A stretch of DNA of 64,000 nucleotides from contig CP142451.1 in NCBI GenBank assembly GCA_038049695.1, positions 126,763,501-126,827,500 on the forward strand. Direction: 5' to 3'. The stretch comes from Cinnamomum chago. Lineage: Eukaryota; Streptophyta; Magnoliopsida; Laurales; Lauraceae. Shown piece by piece: positions 22,201 to 34,100 of the stretch. Numbering within the stretch: position 1 is the first letter of the stretch; each line of letters begins with the position of its first letter. The notes under the pieces were generated by a model. That model had not been told where the DNA came from and did no database searches. It worked only from the letters and a program-made list of their open reading frames with translations. Position numbers and translations under genes: made by a program.

Positions 22201-25187
22201 TCAAACAGCTTGAGGAAGCTATTAGGAAGACTGGATGTACCAAGCTGTAACTGAACCAAGATAGAACTGCGACTGGCTATATGTTTTCAACCCCGACCAA
22301 TTGTTTAGTAAATGGTGCCTTACAAGTCACCAATGATAAACGCAGCCTACTTTTAGGCCAGGACATAAATACAGAGCACACACAGTGACAATGTCACACG
22401 TCCCACATGTATCGAACTGGCACTAGAGCACACAATGAGACAATTTATATACATGTGAGGAATAAGAAAAGCACAATGTTTGTATTGGGAGAGCCAACCT
22501 GATACCCGAGGAGAGCTAAATATTTTTCTTTCTTTGTAACTCTAGAAATATGCTCTGTTCTAAGCATATGGATACCAAAAAACACCACGCTCAAGATGTT
22601 CAAAATATCTCCAACCTGAAATAGATTAATGCAAGGCTGTTATTGCATAAAATGTTTTCCTGGAAGGAACCTTTGAGGCTGTGAAAATTGCATGTGCATA
22701 AAATTCAGCAACAACGAGTCAACAAATGCTTACACTTGGAGGAGATCCACTGGATTCCAACAAAGCAACCCCTACAAGAGTCAGGATAGCTCCACACCAG
22801 GTAAGGACAGGCACTTTTGCTCCCAACATGCCATCAATCAAGGGTACCGAAATTACCTGCTCAAGTTAAAAACTCTTTACTAAACTACTGCTAACAGTTT
22901 CCTTGTTTCTCTCCTTAAATGATATTGAGATATTGTATAATGCTCCAACTGTTGGCATCTAGCTGATCTGGTTGAATCCCTAAATGGGCCATGCCTTAAT
23001 ATCCCCATATTAGATGACCATAGATATTCAATCGCTAACTTGAAAATAGACGATTTCAGACAATGGCACATTTAACTAGTATGGAGGAAGAAAGGATAGC
23101 TATTCCAGGTTTGTCCTATCCACAATAGAGTTCTCAGATGAACATTTTGAATAACCAAAAGATCGCCCACACGTAGATGAAAGAAGATTTTGGTTGGGTA
23201 TTGTACATCCATTCATGCAAGCAAATGCCAGGATTTGACTGAAGAACTCACTGTGAAGGCAGAAATGAATGAGGCACGCCCAGCATCAGATGTAAGCAGT
23301 CCAAGGGCCTGAGCAAGGTAGCCCAAACTGACCCAGAAGCCTAACTCTATTCCTGCAGCACGTGTCTGACCATCTTCACGTGCCTGAAATATGAATGGTA
23401 GAAATGGAATTGCAGAAACAGCAAATCGCACACAAGTAAAGAGTGCTGGATCCATAATATCTTCAACTTCTTTAATGATTGGAATGTCACTCGCTGAAAT
23501 GTCATTTCATCAGCAAATTAGAACGATCTAAATAACTGCTAATGCAAGGACTACATGATGGAAAAAAAGAAGTGCACAAGTTTAGATAGTACTTTAGCTA
23601 ACGAAACACATTCATATTAAATTTGCATCAATTTTCATTTAAGGAAACTAGAACAAAAGCATAAGGTAGTTGGAGTTTCTTTTTTTAAATGGTTATGCAG
23701 AATCAAACTCCAACAAGAACACCAATAAAAGACATATCATTTCTCCACCCTAAAAGAATAAACACCATCATCATCATCAACGCCTTGTCCCAACTATGTT
23801 GGGGACAGCTACACGAATTATGTTTCTCCATTCCGATCTATCTTGAACTAATTCCTCAGATAAGTTACAGTTCTTCATATCTATTTTTACTACCTCCATC
23901 CACATCCCCGTTGGCCTACTCCTTCCCCTTGTTGGGCCGTCAACCTTCGTAGCCAAACTTTTCTTTACTGGCACCGGCCTACATTGGACATGTCCAAACC
24001 ATCTCAAACGGATTTCTCTAATTTTATCCCCTATTGTTGCTACCCCTAAATGCTCTAAAAGAATAAACATATTAGAAGGAGAATTCTATTCAAAATGCCA
24101 AATAAAGATCAGGCACTTTGTGATCCAAAAAAACAAGTGTCCTACAACTACAAGCAATGGCAGTCATTATGTGGATAGTCCACTTACCAAACAATTAATC
24201 TCGTAACCATATCTCGAGTCTTGGCAAGTTCATGCAAATAGAAGCTTAAATAGGTCATTTGAATCTTCTTTTCATATGATCAGTTCCTCATTGGTTGTTT
24301 CTGAATGCTTCTTCATCACCCCATCTTATAGGGTTGTTCAACCATTCCTTAAAAGTATACACTATACAGTATCAACACAGTTGGGTATTATTACGCTATT
24401 CATATGAGCATCCTATACATGGCAAGCTAGCCTCAATTTGAGGATAACCCAACAACCAATTTGATCATGAGGATAAGAGGATGATTACAAGTGCCTCTGG
24501 ATCAATAGAATTTAACAATGGCCCAATTTGATGAATCCCGGTCCCAAAGTAATCCCACAATGGAAGATCATAACATTTTTTTTACCCCAGTTACACATCC
24601 AAAGAGCCAATATAGAAATCAACTAACCAGAAGACAAAAGGAAAGAAAGAAATAAAGAAAGAAAAAAGAAGGAGGGGGGGGGGGGGGGGGGGGGGGGCGC
24701 GGCGGGCAAAGACAAAATTACCATAAATGACGGTGATGACATTGAGTAAGATGATACTCCTGACCTTCTTGGATGCAAAGAAAACCCTCTTCCACAAAGG
24801 TCGCTTCCCAAACATCTTCAAACCTACCCTTCTCCACAGCTTCCATTGCAGCATCGAGCGAACAGCATCCGATTCCGTCCCTTCATTGCGCACAGGAACC
24901 AAGCTCCTGTCACCCAATCGACCCATTTGGGTCGAACAATTATCCAATCGGTTTCCAGTGGGAGAACATGAAGTGGGTTTCGTCACAGGAATGGAACTGA
25001 TTCCATTGCTACAATTGTCCGAAGAAGAAGAAGAATCTAAAGAAAAAATGGTGAGTTGGGTTCTTCGGTTTTTGTGTTGTAAGGTGTGAGAAGAAGAGGG
25101 GTTGCAGAAAAGGGAGAGTCTCGAAGATGGTTCGGTGGTCGTGTTCCATGACCATGACCATGCCCATGTCGAAGGAGATGAAGCCAT
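16247..25187 (-). CDS. Plastid-type EamA/DMT family transporter, 7 exons, 493 aa
   Basis: Exons on the minus strand are 25187-24722, 23493-23252, 22856-22734, 22615-22499, 19004-18822, 18269-18128 and 16455-16247. All introns have GT/AG borders and the exons sum to 1,482 bp in one frame. The first ~150 residues are Ser/Thr-rich with basic residues, like a plastid transit peptide (inference). Hydrophobic EamA segments follow: SIILLNVITVIYA, ALFTCVRFAVSAIPFLPFIF, GFWVSLGYLAQALGLLTSD, FISAFTVISVPLIDGMLGA, TWCGAILTLVGVALLESSG, VCIVALFSTIWYF and ALYTGVFSTGLCLWLEMGA. The signature CDVSATETAIIYGLEPVWGA and LLGERWGTTGWVGAALVLGG close the second EamA repeat. The Lys/Arg-rich tail ends KTRKR. Members are ten-helix metabolite exporters; the substrate is unknown here. 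Intron 4 (3.5 kb) holds a solo LTR, intron 1 a LINE, intron 6 a SINE. A GA/CT microsatellite sits directly upstream of the start codon, probably in the 5' UTR. Confidence 0.92.
16715..16890 (+). mobile_element. tRNA-derived SINE in EamA intron 6
   Basis: An A-box-like stretch (GGTTCACTGGCATAAGG, near 16732) is followed by a B-box-like GTTTGAGTCCCA (near 16769) and a terminal A-run at 16878-16890. Its length, about 176 bp, is usual for plant SINEs. No clear target duplication was identified. Confidence 0.65.
19834..21921 (-). mobile_element. Solo LTR, Ty3-like, 2,088 bp, in EamA intron 4
   Basis: Read on the minus strand it starts TGTTAGGCTCCG and ends GGGTCGTGACA, with TG...CA termini. Perfect 5-bp direct repeats TAAGG flank it at 19829-19833 and 21922-21926. 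There is no internal domain or second LTR, so it is a solo LTR. Its 3' half is clearly related to the 3' part of the LTR ending at 51175: GTTGAACCAT.GTGTTCA, GATGA.ATTACA, a GGAGTAAGTATG word and a GTCGTGACA end. It contains a large internal fold-back (separate entry). Confidence 0.9.
20360..21762. repeat. Internal fold-back in the solo LTR (two ~535-bp arms)
   Basis: The left arm (about 20360-20889) and right arm (about 21222-21762) are reverse complements over their whole length with a few substitutions and small length differences. The spacer of about 332 bp holds the module CAGTGTG, CGGTCGACCGG, CGGTCGACCGGG, CACACTG (about 21146-21195). Transcripts across this region, including the EamA intron, could form a long hairpin. 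Confidence 0.9.
23765..24054 (-). mobile_element. 5'-truncated RTE-clade LINE in EamA intron 1
   Basis: The minus strand encodes an RTE-type C-terminus: IREIRLRWFGHVQCRP, then GRSRPTGMWMEVVKIDM, then DRSEWRNIIRVA and VGTRR. The 3' end is a short GATGAT repeat, as RTE elements have in place of poly(A). A 15-bp perfect target duplication, CTAAAAGAATAAACA, flanks it at 23750-23764 and 24055-24069. It is 290 bp long and non-functional. Confidence 0.93.
24674..24697 (+). repeat. Poly-G tract of 24 bases
   Basis: An uninterrupted G run lies about 25 bp inside intron 1 of the EamA gene, close to the exon 1 donor site at 24721. On the transcribed strand it reads as poly-C. Confidence 0.95.
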
Positions 25188-25189
25188 GA

Positions 25190-25192
<3 letters not shown>

Positions 25193-25236
<44 letters not shown>
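25193..25236. repeat. (GA)22 microsatellite before the EamA start codon
   Basis: A perfect GA run begins five bases upstream of the ATG (minus strand), so the transcript would carry a CT-rich leader. CT-rich leaders are common in plant genes; a regulatory role here is only a possibility. Confidence 0.95.
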
Positions 25237-25239
<3 letters not shown>

Positions 25240-25525
25240 CTTGATTTTCTTCTCTTGATTTTCTTCTCTCTCTAACTCGACCGCAGCCGGAGAGGAGAGA
25301 CTTAATGAGGAATGGAATGTGGCCAAGCAGGCAGATAACTGAATTGATCGGATGATATCAACCGTTGATCATGGGTCACCAAACGGACGAGTATATATAC
25401 TAAAGAAACACAATTAGATTAGATTTTTTTGCCCTTTTCTCAGCCTGAGGTATCATAATCTTTTAGTGGGCCTGGAAAACAGCAACGGTTATGATTGCAT
25501 GACAAAAGCATGGCATGATTCTAAA

Positions 25526-26307
25526 CAGGGCGGCTCAAGATAATTTGAGTCTGAATCAAAAATCCTAAAGGAGGCCATTTTTTATTTTTTATTATTATTA
25601 TAAATATTTTATTTAAAATCTATTTTTCTTGCTTTTTGTCATGCAAAATTATAAATTAAGGAGTTGTTTTTTTTTTTTTTTTGGAATTTGAATAGATTGC
25701 CGTTGCTATTATAGGGCCTTATGTTTTGCTATTATTATATATTAAGGTGAAAGAATTTGGATCTAATTTTGAACATGCTTTCTAATTTTGACCAAAAGTT
25801 ATTTTCCACTCACACTCCACGTTTCAATGATATACTTTCCTCACTTATGGACTTCATCTTCCTATTTCTAACGTACATAGAACCCTACCTCTTTATGTAT
25901 ACCCAAGATTAGCACGGGTCTTGTACTATTTAGTAATTAAGTCACAACTCTCTCGGAAGCTAAAGCTTTAAACATTGGTCAAGCCTTTTTAAAGTGGACG
26001 GGGAGAGGCAAAAAAAATATTTATAGAGAGAGAGGGCCTTGAAGACAAGAAATAGATAGATATTTCTGCGTGGGTCATATGGAGAATTGGTTAGGGAAGA
26101 GGAAATGGAGATCTTAATTGTATCTTCTCAAAAGAAATTTATTATGGGGTTTATTTTTTGGGAGAAATAAAAGAATGTCAGTTGTTGTTTTAGAATTTGA
26201 AAAAATTCCAGTTGCTATTATGGAGACTTATATTCTGCATTTCTGGGGCCATATTTTTTTGAGCCTAAAGTAAAGGCTTTCGTTGCTTCACAATAAAGCC
26301 GGCCCTG
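25526..26307. mobile_element. 782-bp non-autonomous hAT element upstream of EamA
   Basis: Termini CAGGGCGGCTC (25526) and GCCGGCCCTG (ending 26307) are imperfect inverted repeats of the hAT CAGGGGCGG type. Perfect 8-bp direct repeats ATTCTAAA flank it at 25518-25525 and 26308-26315. The interior is AT-rich and non-coding, with two related segments (TTGAATAGATTGCCGTTGCTATTAT and a diverged partner near 26196). It ends about 340 bp upstream of the EamA start codon. Confidence 0.92.
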
Positions 26308-27302
26308 ATTCTAAATATTGTGGTCTGTTGTCACATAGGTGGGTGCAGATATTTTATATTTTTTTTTTATTACATTACTATCCTGACTAAGGACAAATCT
26401 TGTTTGGCTGCGGAAGCTGAACAGGAATAATCAAGATGTACTTCTTTTAAGCCCAACCTGCTTGAAGTTGGGCTTCAATGGATTTTAAGGCCCATGGACC
26501 TACACTGAGACTAAAAAATAAGCTCATTTTAATTAATGTAAGGGTTAGGACTAGGACAAATTCTAAACACACCCACAACACTTGCTGAGCCAACCCACAT
26601 TCTGAGCTGACCACACGAAAAATATAAACTTGACTTTTTGCTGAACCCACCCATGAATAATTACCAAGTTGTCCCCTCTTCTTCTCCTTCCCCTTCTTCC
26701 TCATTTTTGTCCACTCACTGAGAAATTCTCTATCATTTCCATTCGTTCGAGCATCTCTTCTGAACTTCGTCGTCAGCTCATCTTCTTCTCTTCTTCGTCG
26801 TCAGCTCTTCTTCAGCATATAAATCAAAGTTTGTCATCTCCTCCAGAGGTACGTCTTCATCTTCACTTCTTCCATTTTATTTTTCTCTTTGTTATTTTTT
26901 TTTTCCAACTAAATAAACATGTGATATATGCAAATGGATTAAGTGCATGCAAATGGAATGGAGTGTAGGTTGCAATTGGGAGGGAAATATAGTTGAATGA
27001 AGGGGATGGGAGAGAGGAGGCGGCTTACGGATTGCAACCCAGAAAAAAAAAAAAAAAAAAAAAAAGCATGGTTCGCGTTATATACAGAAACGTAGATCCG
27101 TGCACATTAAAATGTGCATAGTGATTTGATGAAGTGTAACAAATTTTTGCACACTGATTCAAACCCATGCATTTTGCATATGCACGGTGCTTCACAACCG
27201 TGCAGGTTGCATATGCACGGAGTTTCACAACCATGCAGCAGAGTCTGTACCGATATCATCAGCTCTCATCGACTCATTTAACACTACATCAAAAGCATTC
27301 CT

Positions 27303-28056
27303 TTAAGGAAATCCTCTCAACTCCCAAAATAGGGCTAGTCTGAACTTATGTTGCACGATGTTCAAACTCTTCTCAAAAGAAGCATTTATCTCCGTAAAGA
27401 GCAACTCAAGCAAGACATGGATAGTCATCGAAGACGAACCCAAGTTGCAGCTCGATGACCCTAAATGTCTCTTCAGCTTTGTATATGCACTCTCAATCCT
27501 GTTCGTAGTGACATTCTCAAAGTACATATGTACGTCTGTCCATGCAGTCACGAATTGTTCATTATGCTTAATCAACCAGGATTTCTTCACATAATCAAGA
27601 ATATGTGGATACCCGCAGAAATTCCTATTATATGCACTTAGAATTTGCATGTAGTCATCTTCAGTAGGAGATGTTATTAACATGTTCCAGCTAGTAATAA
27701 ATGCATCACATCTGTCTTTTGTTTCAAAAAACTTCTTACAATTAGCCAAGATGTTCCTTGAAATATGCCACCTGTATAGCAAGTTTGTAGCATTCGAGAA
27801 AATATTATTAATTGCATGCATCAGCGCCAGCTCTCTTTCTGTGACAATCACACGTGGCAACAGGTATCCATCCATTAATGACTTCAACCTCTCAAAGCCC
27901 ATGTATAGTTTTGCACCTTCTCCTACTCAAGGTACAAAAAAGCAACCAAAAATGTCAACTGAGTCGAGGCAACATTAATAATTTCAAGCAAGGGCAGCCG
28001 ATATCTATTTGTCTTATATGTGGAATACATTATCAACACCTGGGGAAATACTCATA
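27303..28056 (-). pseudogene. MULE transposase, catalytic part
   Basis: The minus-strand frame 27902-27303 encodes GYLLPRVIVTERELALMHAI, the segment around the second catalytic Asp/Glu, then a zinc-coordination-like C/H stretch (LLYRWHISRNI) and NRIESAYTKLKRHLG. Upstream, to 28056, related residues continue (VLIMYSTYKTNRYRLPLLEI), but YST replaces the usual DCTYKTN-type Asp, and a stop follows FLYLE. The element can therefore not encode a working transposase. Confidence 0.85.
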
Positions 28057-28061
28057 ATAAC

Positions 28062-31000
28062 TGTGAGGCCCCACCCCTTGTGAGCCCTCTATCTGAATTT
28101 TGAATACTATTTAATATTATTTATTAGCTAATTATATTAATTATGGGTTAGTATGGGTAGTTTTATATTTTCCTAAGTTGAGTTAGATTAGCCTGGTTGT
28201 AATAGTCATAGGGTTAATTGGAGTCTTTTGCTATTTTTAGGGTTAATGGTGAGTAGAGGCCCTAGCTAGGAATTAGAGTTAACTATAGGGGTGTATTCCT
28301 AAAAGGCACTCATCTAGAACCTTCCCCACTTAAAGACCTAAAAGCCCACAACCCTAACCCTAATCCTATACAAACCTAAAGGGCATTTCAGTCCTTAGCC
28401 AATCCCCAAATCCTATAAATCTAGCTCATTTCCCAAGAAAGCCCTAGCTACTATTCCCCATCATTTCCCCTCTTCTTCCTCTCTCTCATTTCTCTTCTTG
28501 AGCTGGTTCTTGTGCTGGGAAAGACCTAGGAGCTGCAACTTCTTCTTCTTGCATTGGATTGGGTTTTCTCTTCTTCTCTCTCTACAATCTTTCAATTCAC
28601 AAAGGCAAGTACAATATACTGATTTAGCATAGAATATATGTGGTTTTATTTCCTTGATTCTGCATTTTCAATTCAGTTAATGTTTATATACTAGAAGTAC
28701 CTATGAGCTTAGAGTAGATGGATTTTGGCATTGATGGATGGATTTTTACCCATTTGGAAGATCAATGGCCCTTTTGTGTTGGATGGAGGTACATTGTAGT
28801 ATTTTCATTGTTTTTGTTGATTTGGTGGAGTTTGGGAGAGATTAGAGGTGATTTGATGGAAAATGGGTTAAAAAGGATGAAACCCTGAAAACTGGGTTTT
28901 CCCCAGTTCTGCGTGTGCCCAGTCGACCGGCCTGCAGCTCGGTCGACCGAGCACACTGAAACTGGGAAAAACCTAGGTCTCAGTTAGTTCCTGCAGAACT
29001 GTCTGTTCAGTGTGCCAGGTCGACCGAGCCATGCTCCAGGTCCACCGAGCACACTAATTTTTGCAGAAAACAGCTGAGAATGAAATTTTCACTCAGGCCA
29101 GAAATCCAGTGTGCCAGGTCGACCGAGCCATGCTCCGGGTCGACCGAGCACACAGGATTTGCAGGGAAAATGTTTGAGAGCTGGGACATCACTTTCCAGG
29201 ATTCTCTGTGTATGCGGTCGACCTCCCAGGCCAGCAGGTCGACCGGACACCCAGGAATTTCCCTGAGATGGGATCAAGCCTTCCAGGTGCCTGACCAAAT
29301 TTCCCAGTGCACTCGATTGACCGACCTACAGCCAGGTCGACCGAGCACACTGCACACCAGGTCGACCTAGGGGTCAACCCCCAGTGTGCCAGGTCGACCG
29401 AGCCTGTGCCAGGTTGACCGAGCACACTGAGTTCAGTGATTTTCCATGTTTTCACATTTTTGAAGTTGTGATCATTTGTGGGGCCAATTGACCATCCAAA
29501 TGGACATTTATCAAGATGTCAAGCCCGAGTCAACGGTGTGGCTCAACCTTGACTCGTGGGGACCACCAAGTAGGGTTTTGGTTGTTTAATCTAAGATGAT
29601 TCGATCCTTAAATGTTGTCAACGATGCTCGTAACCACAGGAGCATCAAACACAGTATCCTTTGGCATCTGAGACTTTATTTAGAGATCTAATTACCGGAG
29701 ATGGACCTGAAGCTGAATGTGGTCCATTACCTAGGTTGGACTATTGTATTTCCCTATTGATTCTCATATTGAAGTTCACACTTCACCTCGTTTATTATTG
29801 TCACTCTTAAATCCTTAAGTATAGTTAATAACTGTTAAATAAATGGAAATGGAGGACCTGAACCTAGGATATCTTAGAGGTGACCCGATGATGTGAATGA
29901 GAGTACACTGACCCGTGTCTGTGGCTAGGCGGGCCCTTTTTGGGCCTAAGTATGGATATGTGTACCCTTAGATTGGATATGCAATTTATATTGGGATTAT
30001 AACTCATGATGGTTGAGGATGAGTTGTTTATCAGTAGAAATGGATATGTTGCCTCGTTTGGACTGTTTTAGACTAGGTCATGTGTTGATGGGCCTTGGTA
30101 TGGATCAAACGAGTAGGCTTGGACTTGGATTGTAATCCATGAACTGATTTGTTACATGAACCTCTTAGAGACTTGGTTAGGACCTTGTTCACGCAAGGCA
30201 AGGTCTAGACAGACACAGACCTTTAGAGTTTCCTCGAATCGGCATAGACATTCATTCGGTTGATTTAAGCTCAGCCTGTGGACTGATCATCCCCGGTAGG
30301 AGCTATTATGATGAGCTATAGTTTAAACAGACGGTGTGATGTCGGGTCCGGTCTTTGAGTGATGAGTGTATGAGATTATTGAGTGATTTGCGGGGTTAGT
30401 AATTTCCAGCACTGGTGAGATTCCCCGCCGCAACTGTGTACAGTATGGGAGGGTCGCGGCATAATATCCCGCGGTATCCAGCTCGTGTGAATGTGTCACA
30501 TTGTGTTAGACTAGATGCTTTATATTATCCTGATTCCTTATGTTCATCTTGTTCAACTGCCTAGATCGTATATCTTGTTATTCCTTAATTTATATACATG
30601 TCTCTACTCTTTTGATGCATATTGTCTTATGTTACTTGTATACTGTGACTTGCCAGATCTTTAGATCTGACCCATCTTTGGTGCTTAGGCCTTGACCCCG
30701 AGTTTGAGGAGGACGCGCTCGGGCTCGTAGAGGTGCCTGTCGTTGGAGATTACGTTTGAGGCCCGACAGACCCGGAAGTCGACCCGGAGGGTGGGGAGCC
30801 GTTACCAGGGCTTTGAGTGTTATTTTGTTTGGGCTTTTGAGTGAATTTTGTAGTGAGCCGGGTAGCAGTTAAAATGTAATTAACTTTTGTTGTTCTTAAC
30901 AACTGATACCTTTAAAACTAGACTACAGTTCAACTCACATTTGATATATATATATATATATATTGATACCTATTGCTTCCGCTTTACTTCTTATGCTTCC

Positions 31001-31154
31001 GCAATTTAACCATTGATAGTATATTGTTCAAAAGTTTTAAATTGGACCTCACTGCGGACCTACGATCTTGGAAGTTCTCGGATTTTTCGGGAAGTAGCAC
31101 GCCAACTTCGGGTATTCCAACGACTTTCTCAGTATCCGGAATTAGGGCGTTACA
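28062..31154 (+). repeat. 5' LTR (3,093 bp) of the Ty3 chromovirus
   Basis: Begins TGTGAGGCCCCACC and ends GGGCGTTACA. Contains the GTCGACC-module array at 28921-29425 and a short (TA)n run near 30947-30962. Confidence 0.95.
28921..29425. repeat. GTCGACC module array in the 5' LTR
   Basis: About fourteen copies of GGTCGACC or one-base variants occur in 500 bp, mostly in pairs. Several pairs are enclosed by CAGTGTGCCAGG on one side and GAGCACACTG on the other, making imperfect palindromic units of about 45-60 bp (for example 29108-29153). The core GTCGAC is itself self-complementary. Confidence 0.9.
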
Positions 31155-34100
31155 TTTTTATGATATCAGAGCTGAGCTGGTCTCTAAGAAATAAAACACA
31201 CTAGAAACCTTAGGACGTAGTGAGGATTTGAGTGATGGGACGCGTGTAAGGACGATGATTGGGTAGAATCAGTTTAGACCTTAGTGTTGGGCTTGACCTA
31301 ACCCATTTACGTTCTCTTGACAGATGCCTGGAGGAGATACACCACCACCTACGACACCCGCAGTCGGTGGCCAGCCTGATTTCGAGCGCCGTTTCGAGAG
31401 ATTTCTTCAGGCCTTTCTCGTTTCTCAGGAGGCCCAGGTTGCAGTGCATCAGCAGCAGACAGAGGATTTTGCGCAATTTCAGGCGCAGGTCCTAGACGTG
31501 ATCGATAGGGTGGCTCAGCCCGGTTTCGTAGCAGCACCTGTTCGGGATGCAAACTCGAACGTCATCTTCGAGAGGTTCCTCAAGAGGGGACCACCAGAGT
31601 TCACGGGCGCAGATGATCCATTAGTGGCTGACGACTGGATTGTACGGATGGAGAAGATTTTTAGAGTCTTCAAGTGCACTGGCCAGCAGAGGGTGCAGCT
31701 AGCTGCCTATATGTTTAGAAGAGTCACTGAGGATTGTTGGAGGACTATTCAGCGTCAGTACGAGGTCATCGGGGATGAGATTGCGTGGATAGCCTTCCGA
31801 GCTGACTTCCTCCGGAAGTTCATCCCATCGCATGTCAGAGACCGCAAGCTGCGGGAGTTCCAGGCACTGGTGCAGGGCAGTATGACTGTCTACCAGTACG
31901 AGGTCCGCTTCACTCAGCTTTCTCGCTTCGCAGAGGCTCTAGTCACGCCTGAGTCGGAGAGGATCCGGCGGTTCGTTGAGGGACTGAGAGATGATATCCA
32001 GCTGAACATGTCCTGTATCGAGATTCATACCTATGAGGAGGCTTTGAGGAGAGCCTACTGGGCAGAGGAACACCTGCAGCGGATAGAGACTGGACAGCAG
32101 CAGAGACGGATCTGAACCGCTCTGACTAGACCACAGCCCGTGCCCCTACAGCAGCAGCAGCCATTCCAGAGGCAGAGGCCGGCAGGTCAGGCAGGGCAGT
32201 ATCAGCATCAGCAGCAGCGTGGGCCCAGAGTGTGCTATGATTGCGGAGAGGCAGGGCACATCTCCAGATTTTGCCCACTCTGAGGAGGGCAGCCTCAGAT
32301 GCTTCAGCTTCCAGCACGTCCTAGAGTTCCAGTTCCCGCTCCACCTGTCCAGCGGATTGCTTCAGCACCCTAGCCACCTTAGCAGCAATACCGTGCTCAG
32401 CAGCAGCAGGTACGTGGACTCCAGCAGCCTAGAGGGCAGCATTACCAGCGAGGGCGACATCAGAGGCGCCATGGCCAGCAGCACCAGCATCAGAGACCCC
32501 AGGCTATGGGTCGAGCTTTTGCGCTCACACATAAGGAAGCCGAAGCTGCAGAGAACGTCGTCGAAGGTACTCTTTCTATTTGTGATCAGATTGCTAGAGT
32601 GTTGTTTGATCCAGGAGCGACACATTCATATATGTCGTCAGCTTTTGCTTTAGTCCTTGGTGGGATAGGCGAAGCTACGCCTTGTACGTTAGTTGTGTCC
32701 ACCCTTATGGGTAAGAGTGTGGTGTGTCAGACTTAGCACGCCAGATGCCGAGTGCAGATTGGGGAGTACATTTTGCTTGCAGATCTGATCGTGCTACCCA
32801 TGCATGACTTCGACTTCATTTTGGGGATGGATTGGTTGGCCAGATATCGAACGGTGATGGATTGCTTCGAGAAGACAGTCCGACTAACTATCGACGGTTC
32901 ATATGACACGATCGAGTTCGTAGGCGAGAGGAAGCGGCCCAACAGCAGAGTGATTTCGGCACTAAAGGCCGAGAGACTGATGAAATCAAGTTGTGAAGGC
33001 TACATCGCGTTCATCTCAGAGGATAAACCGACCAAGAGAGTAGAGGAGATCCCAGTGGTTTGCGAGTTCCCCGATGTGTTTCTCGACGAGATCCCGGGAT
33101 TACCACCTGTCAGAAAGATCGACTTCACCATTGAGCTTGCACCAGGCACAGCACTGATTTCCAGAGCTCCTTATCGCATGGCTCTGGCAGAGCTGCGAGA
33201 ATTGAAGACCCAGTTGGAGGAGTTGCTAGACAAAAGCTTCATCAGGCCCAGCGTGTCGCCATGGGGCGCACCGGTACTCTTTGTGAAGAAGAATGATGGA
33301 TCGATGAGGATATGCATCGACTTTCGACAGCTGAACCAAGCAACAGTGAAGAACAAATATCCTCTTCCTTAGATCGACGAGCTCTTCGATCAGCTTCAGG
33401 GTGCGCAATACTTTTCGAAGATAGACTTGAGATCGGGATATCGCCAGCTGCGAGTCAGAGAGCAGGATGTGTAGAAGACAGTGTTTCGACCACGCTATGG
33501 CCACTACGAGTTCCTTGTGATGCCGTTCGGGTTGACGAATGCACCAGCAGTGTTCATGTCCCTGATGAACAAGATCTTCACTCCGTACCTCGACAACTTC
33601 ACAGTGGTGTTCATCGACGATGTGTTGGTCTACTCCAAGTCCAGAGAGGAGCACGAGCAGCATTTGAGGACGTCTCTATAGTTGTTACGCGACAATCAGT
33701 TGTACGCTAAGCTTAGCAAGTGCGAGTTCTGACTAGAACAAGTAGTTTTCCTCGGACACATCATCTCTAAGGACGAACTAGCGGTGAACTCAGCGAAGAT
33801 AGAAGCAGTGATGAATTGGGCGAGACCGAAGAATGCCACAGAAATTTGGAGTTTTCTCAGCTTAGCAGGCTACTATCGCAGATTCGTCAAGAGCTTCTCC
33901 ACGATTTCAGCCCCGCTGACCAAGCTGACGAGGAAAGGATGTACCGTTCGTTTGGACTGATGCTTGCGAGAACAACTTCCAGGAACTGAAGGAGAGACTG
34001 ACGACAGCACCGATCTTGTCTTTGCCTACCGGTAACGGTGGATTCGTAGTCTTCACCGACGCTTCAGGGACCGGTCTTGGTTGTGTCTTGATGCAGGAGG

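Larger units (their letters stand above)
19312..22260 (-). mobile_element. Possible LINE 3' fragment split by the solo LTR
   Basis: At 19312-19332 the plus strand reads TATTTTTTTTATCGGTAAAG, the reverse complement of a TTACCGATAAAAAAAA tail such as closes many plant L1 LINEs. Sequence on both sides of the solo LTR (to 19828 and from 21927 to about 22260) has a similar non-intronic, GC-richer character. No reverse transcriptase motif is readable, so the assignment and the right border are weak. Confidence 0.3.

Noticed and set aside
24591-24721. Extension of EamA exon 1 as a proline-rich tail
   Set aside because: The prolines come from the poly-G tract read through the intron; homology resumes at the exon 2 acceptor.
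26669-26968. 99-residue frame near the left end of the MULE as a gene or captured exon
   Set aside because: Composition follows a CT-rich stretch; no recognisable domain, and the right MULE end has a similar pyrimidine-rich stretch.
28921-29425. Regularly spaced GTCGACC repeats as a CRISPR-like array
   Set aside because: Repeats are only 8-12 bp, spacing is irregular, no cas genes exist, and the host is a plant; they lie inside an LTR and recur in its partner LTR.
28939-29455. Frames rich in CSVDLAxGRST repeats as a repetitive protein
   Set aside because: The pattern is the translation of the GTCGACC array and appears on both strands of the LTR.
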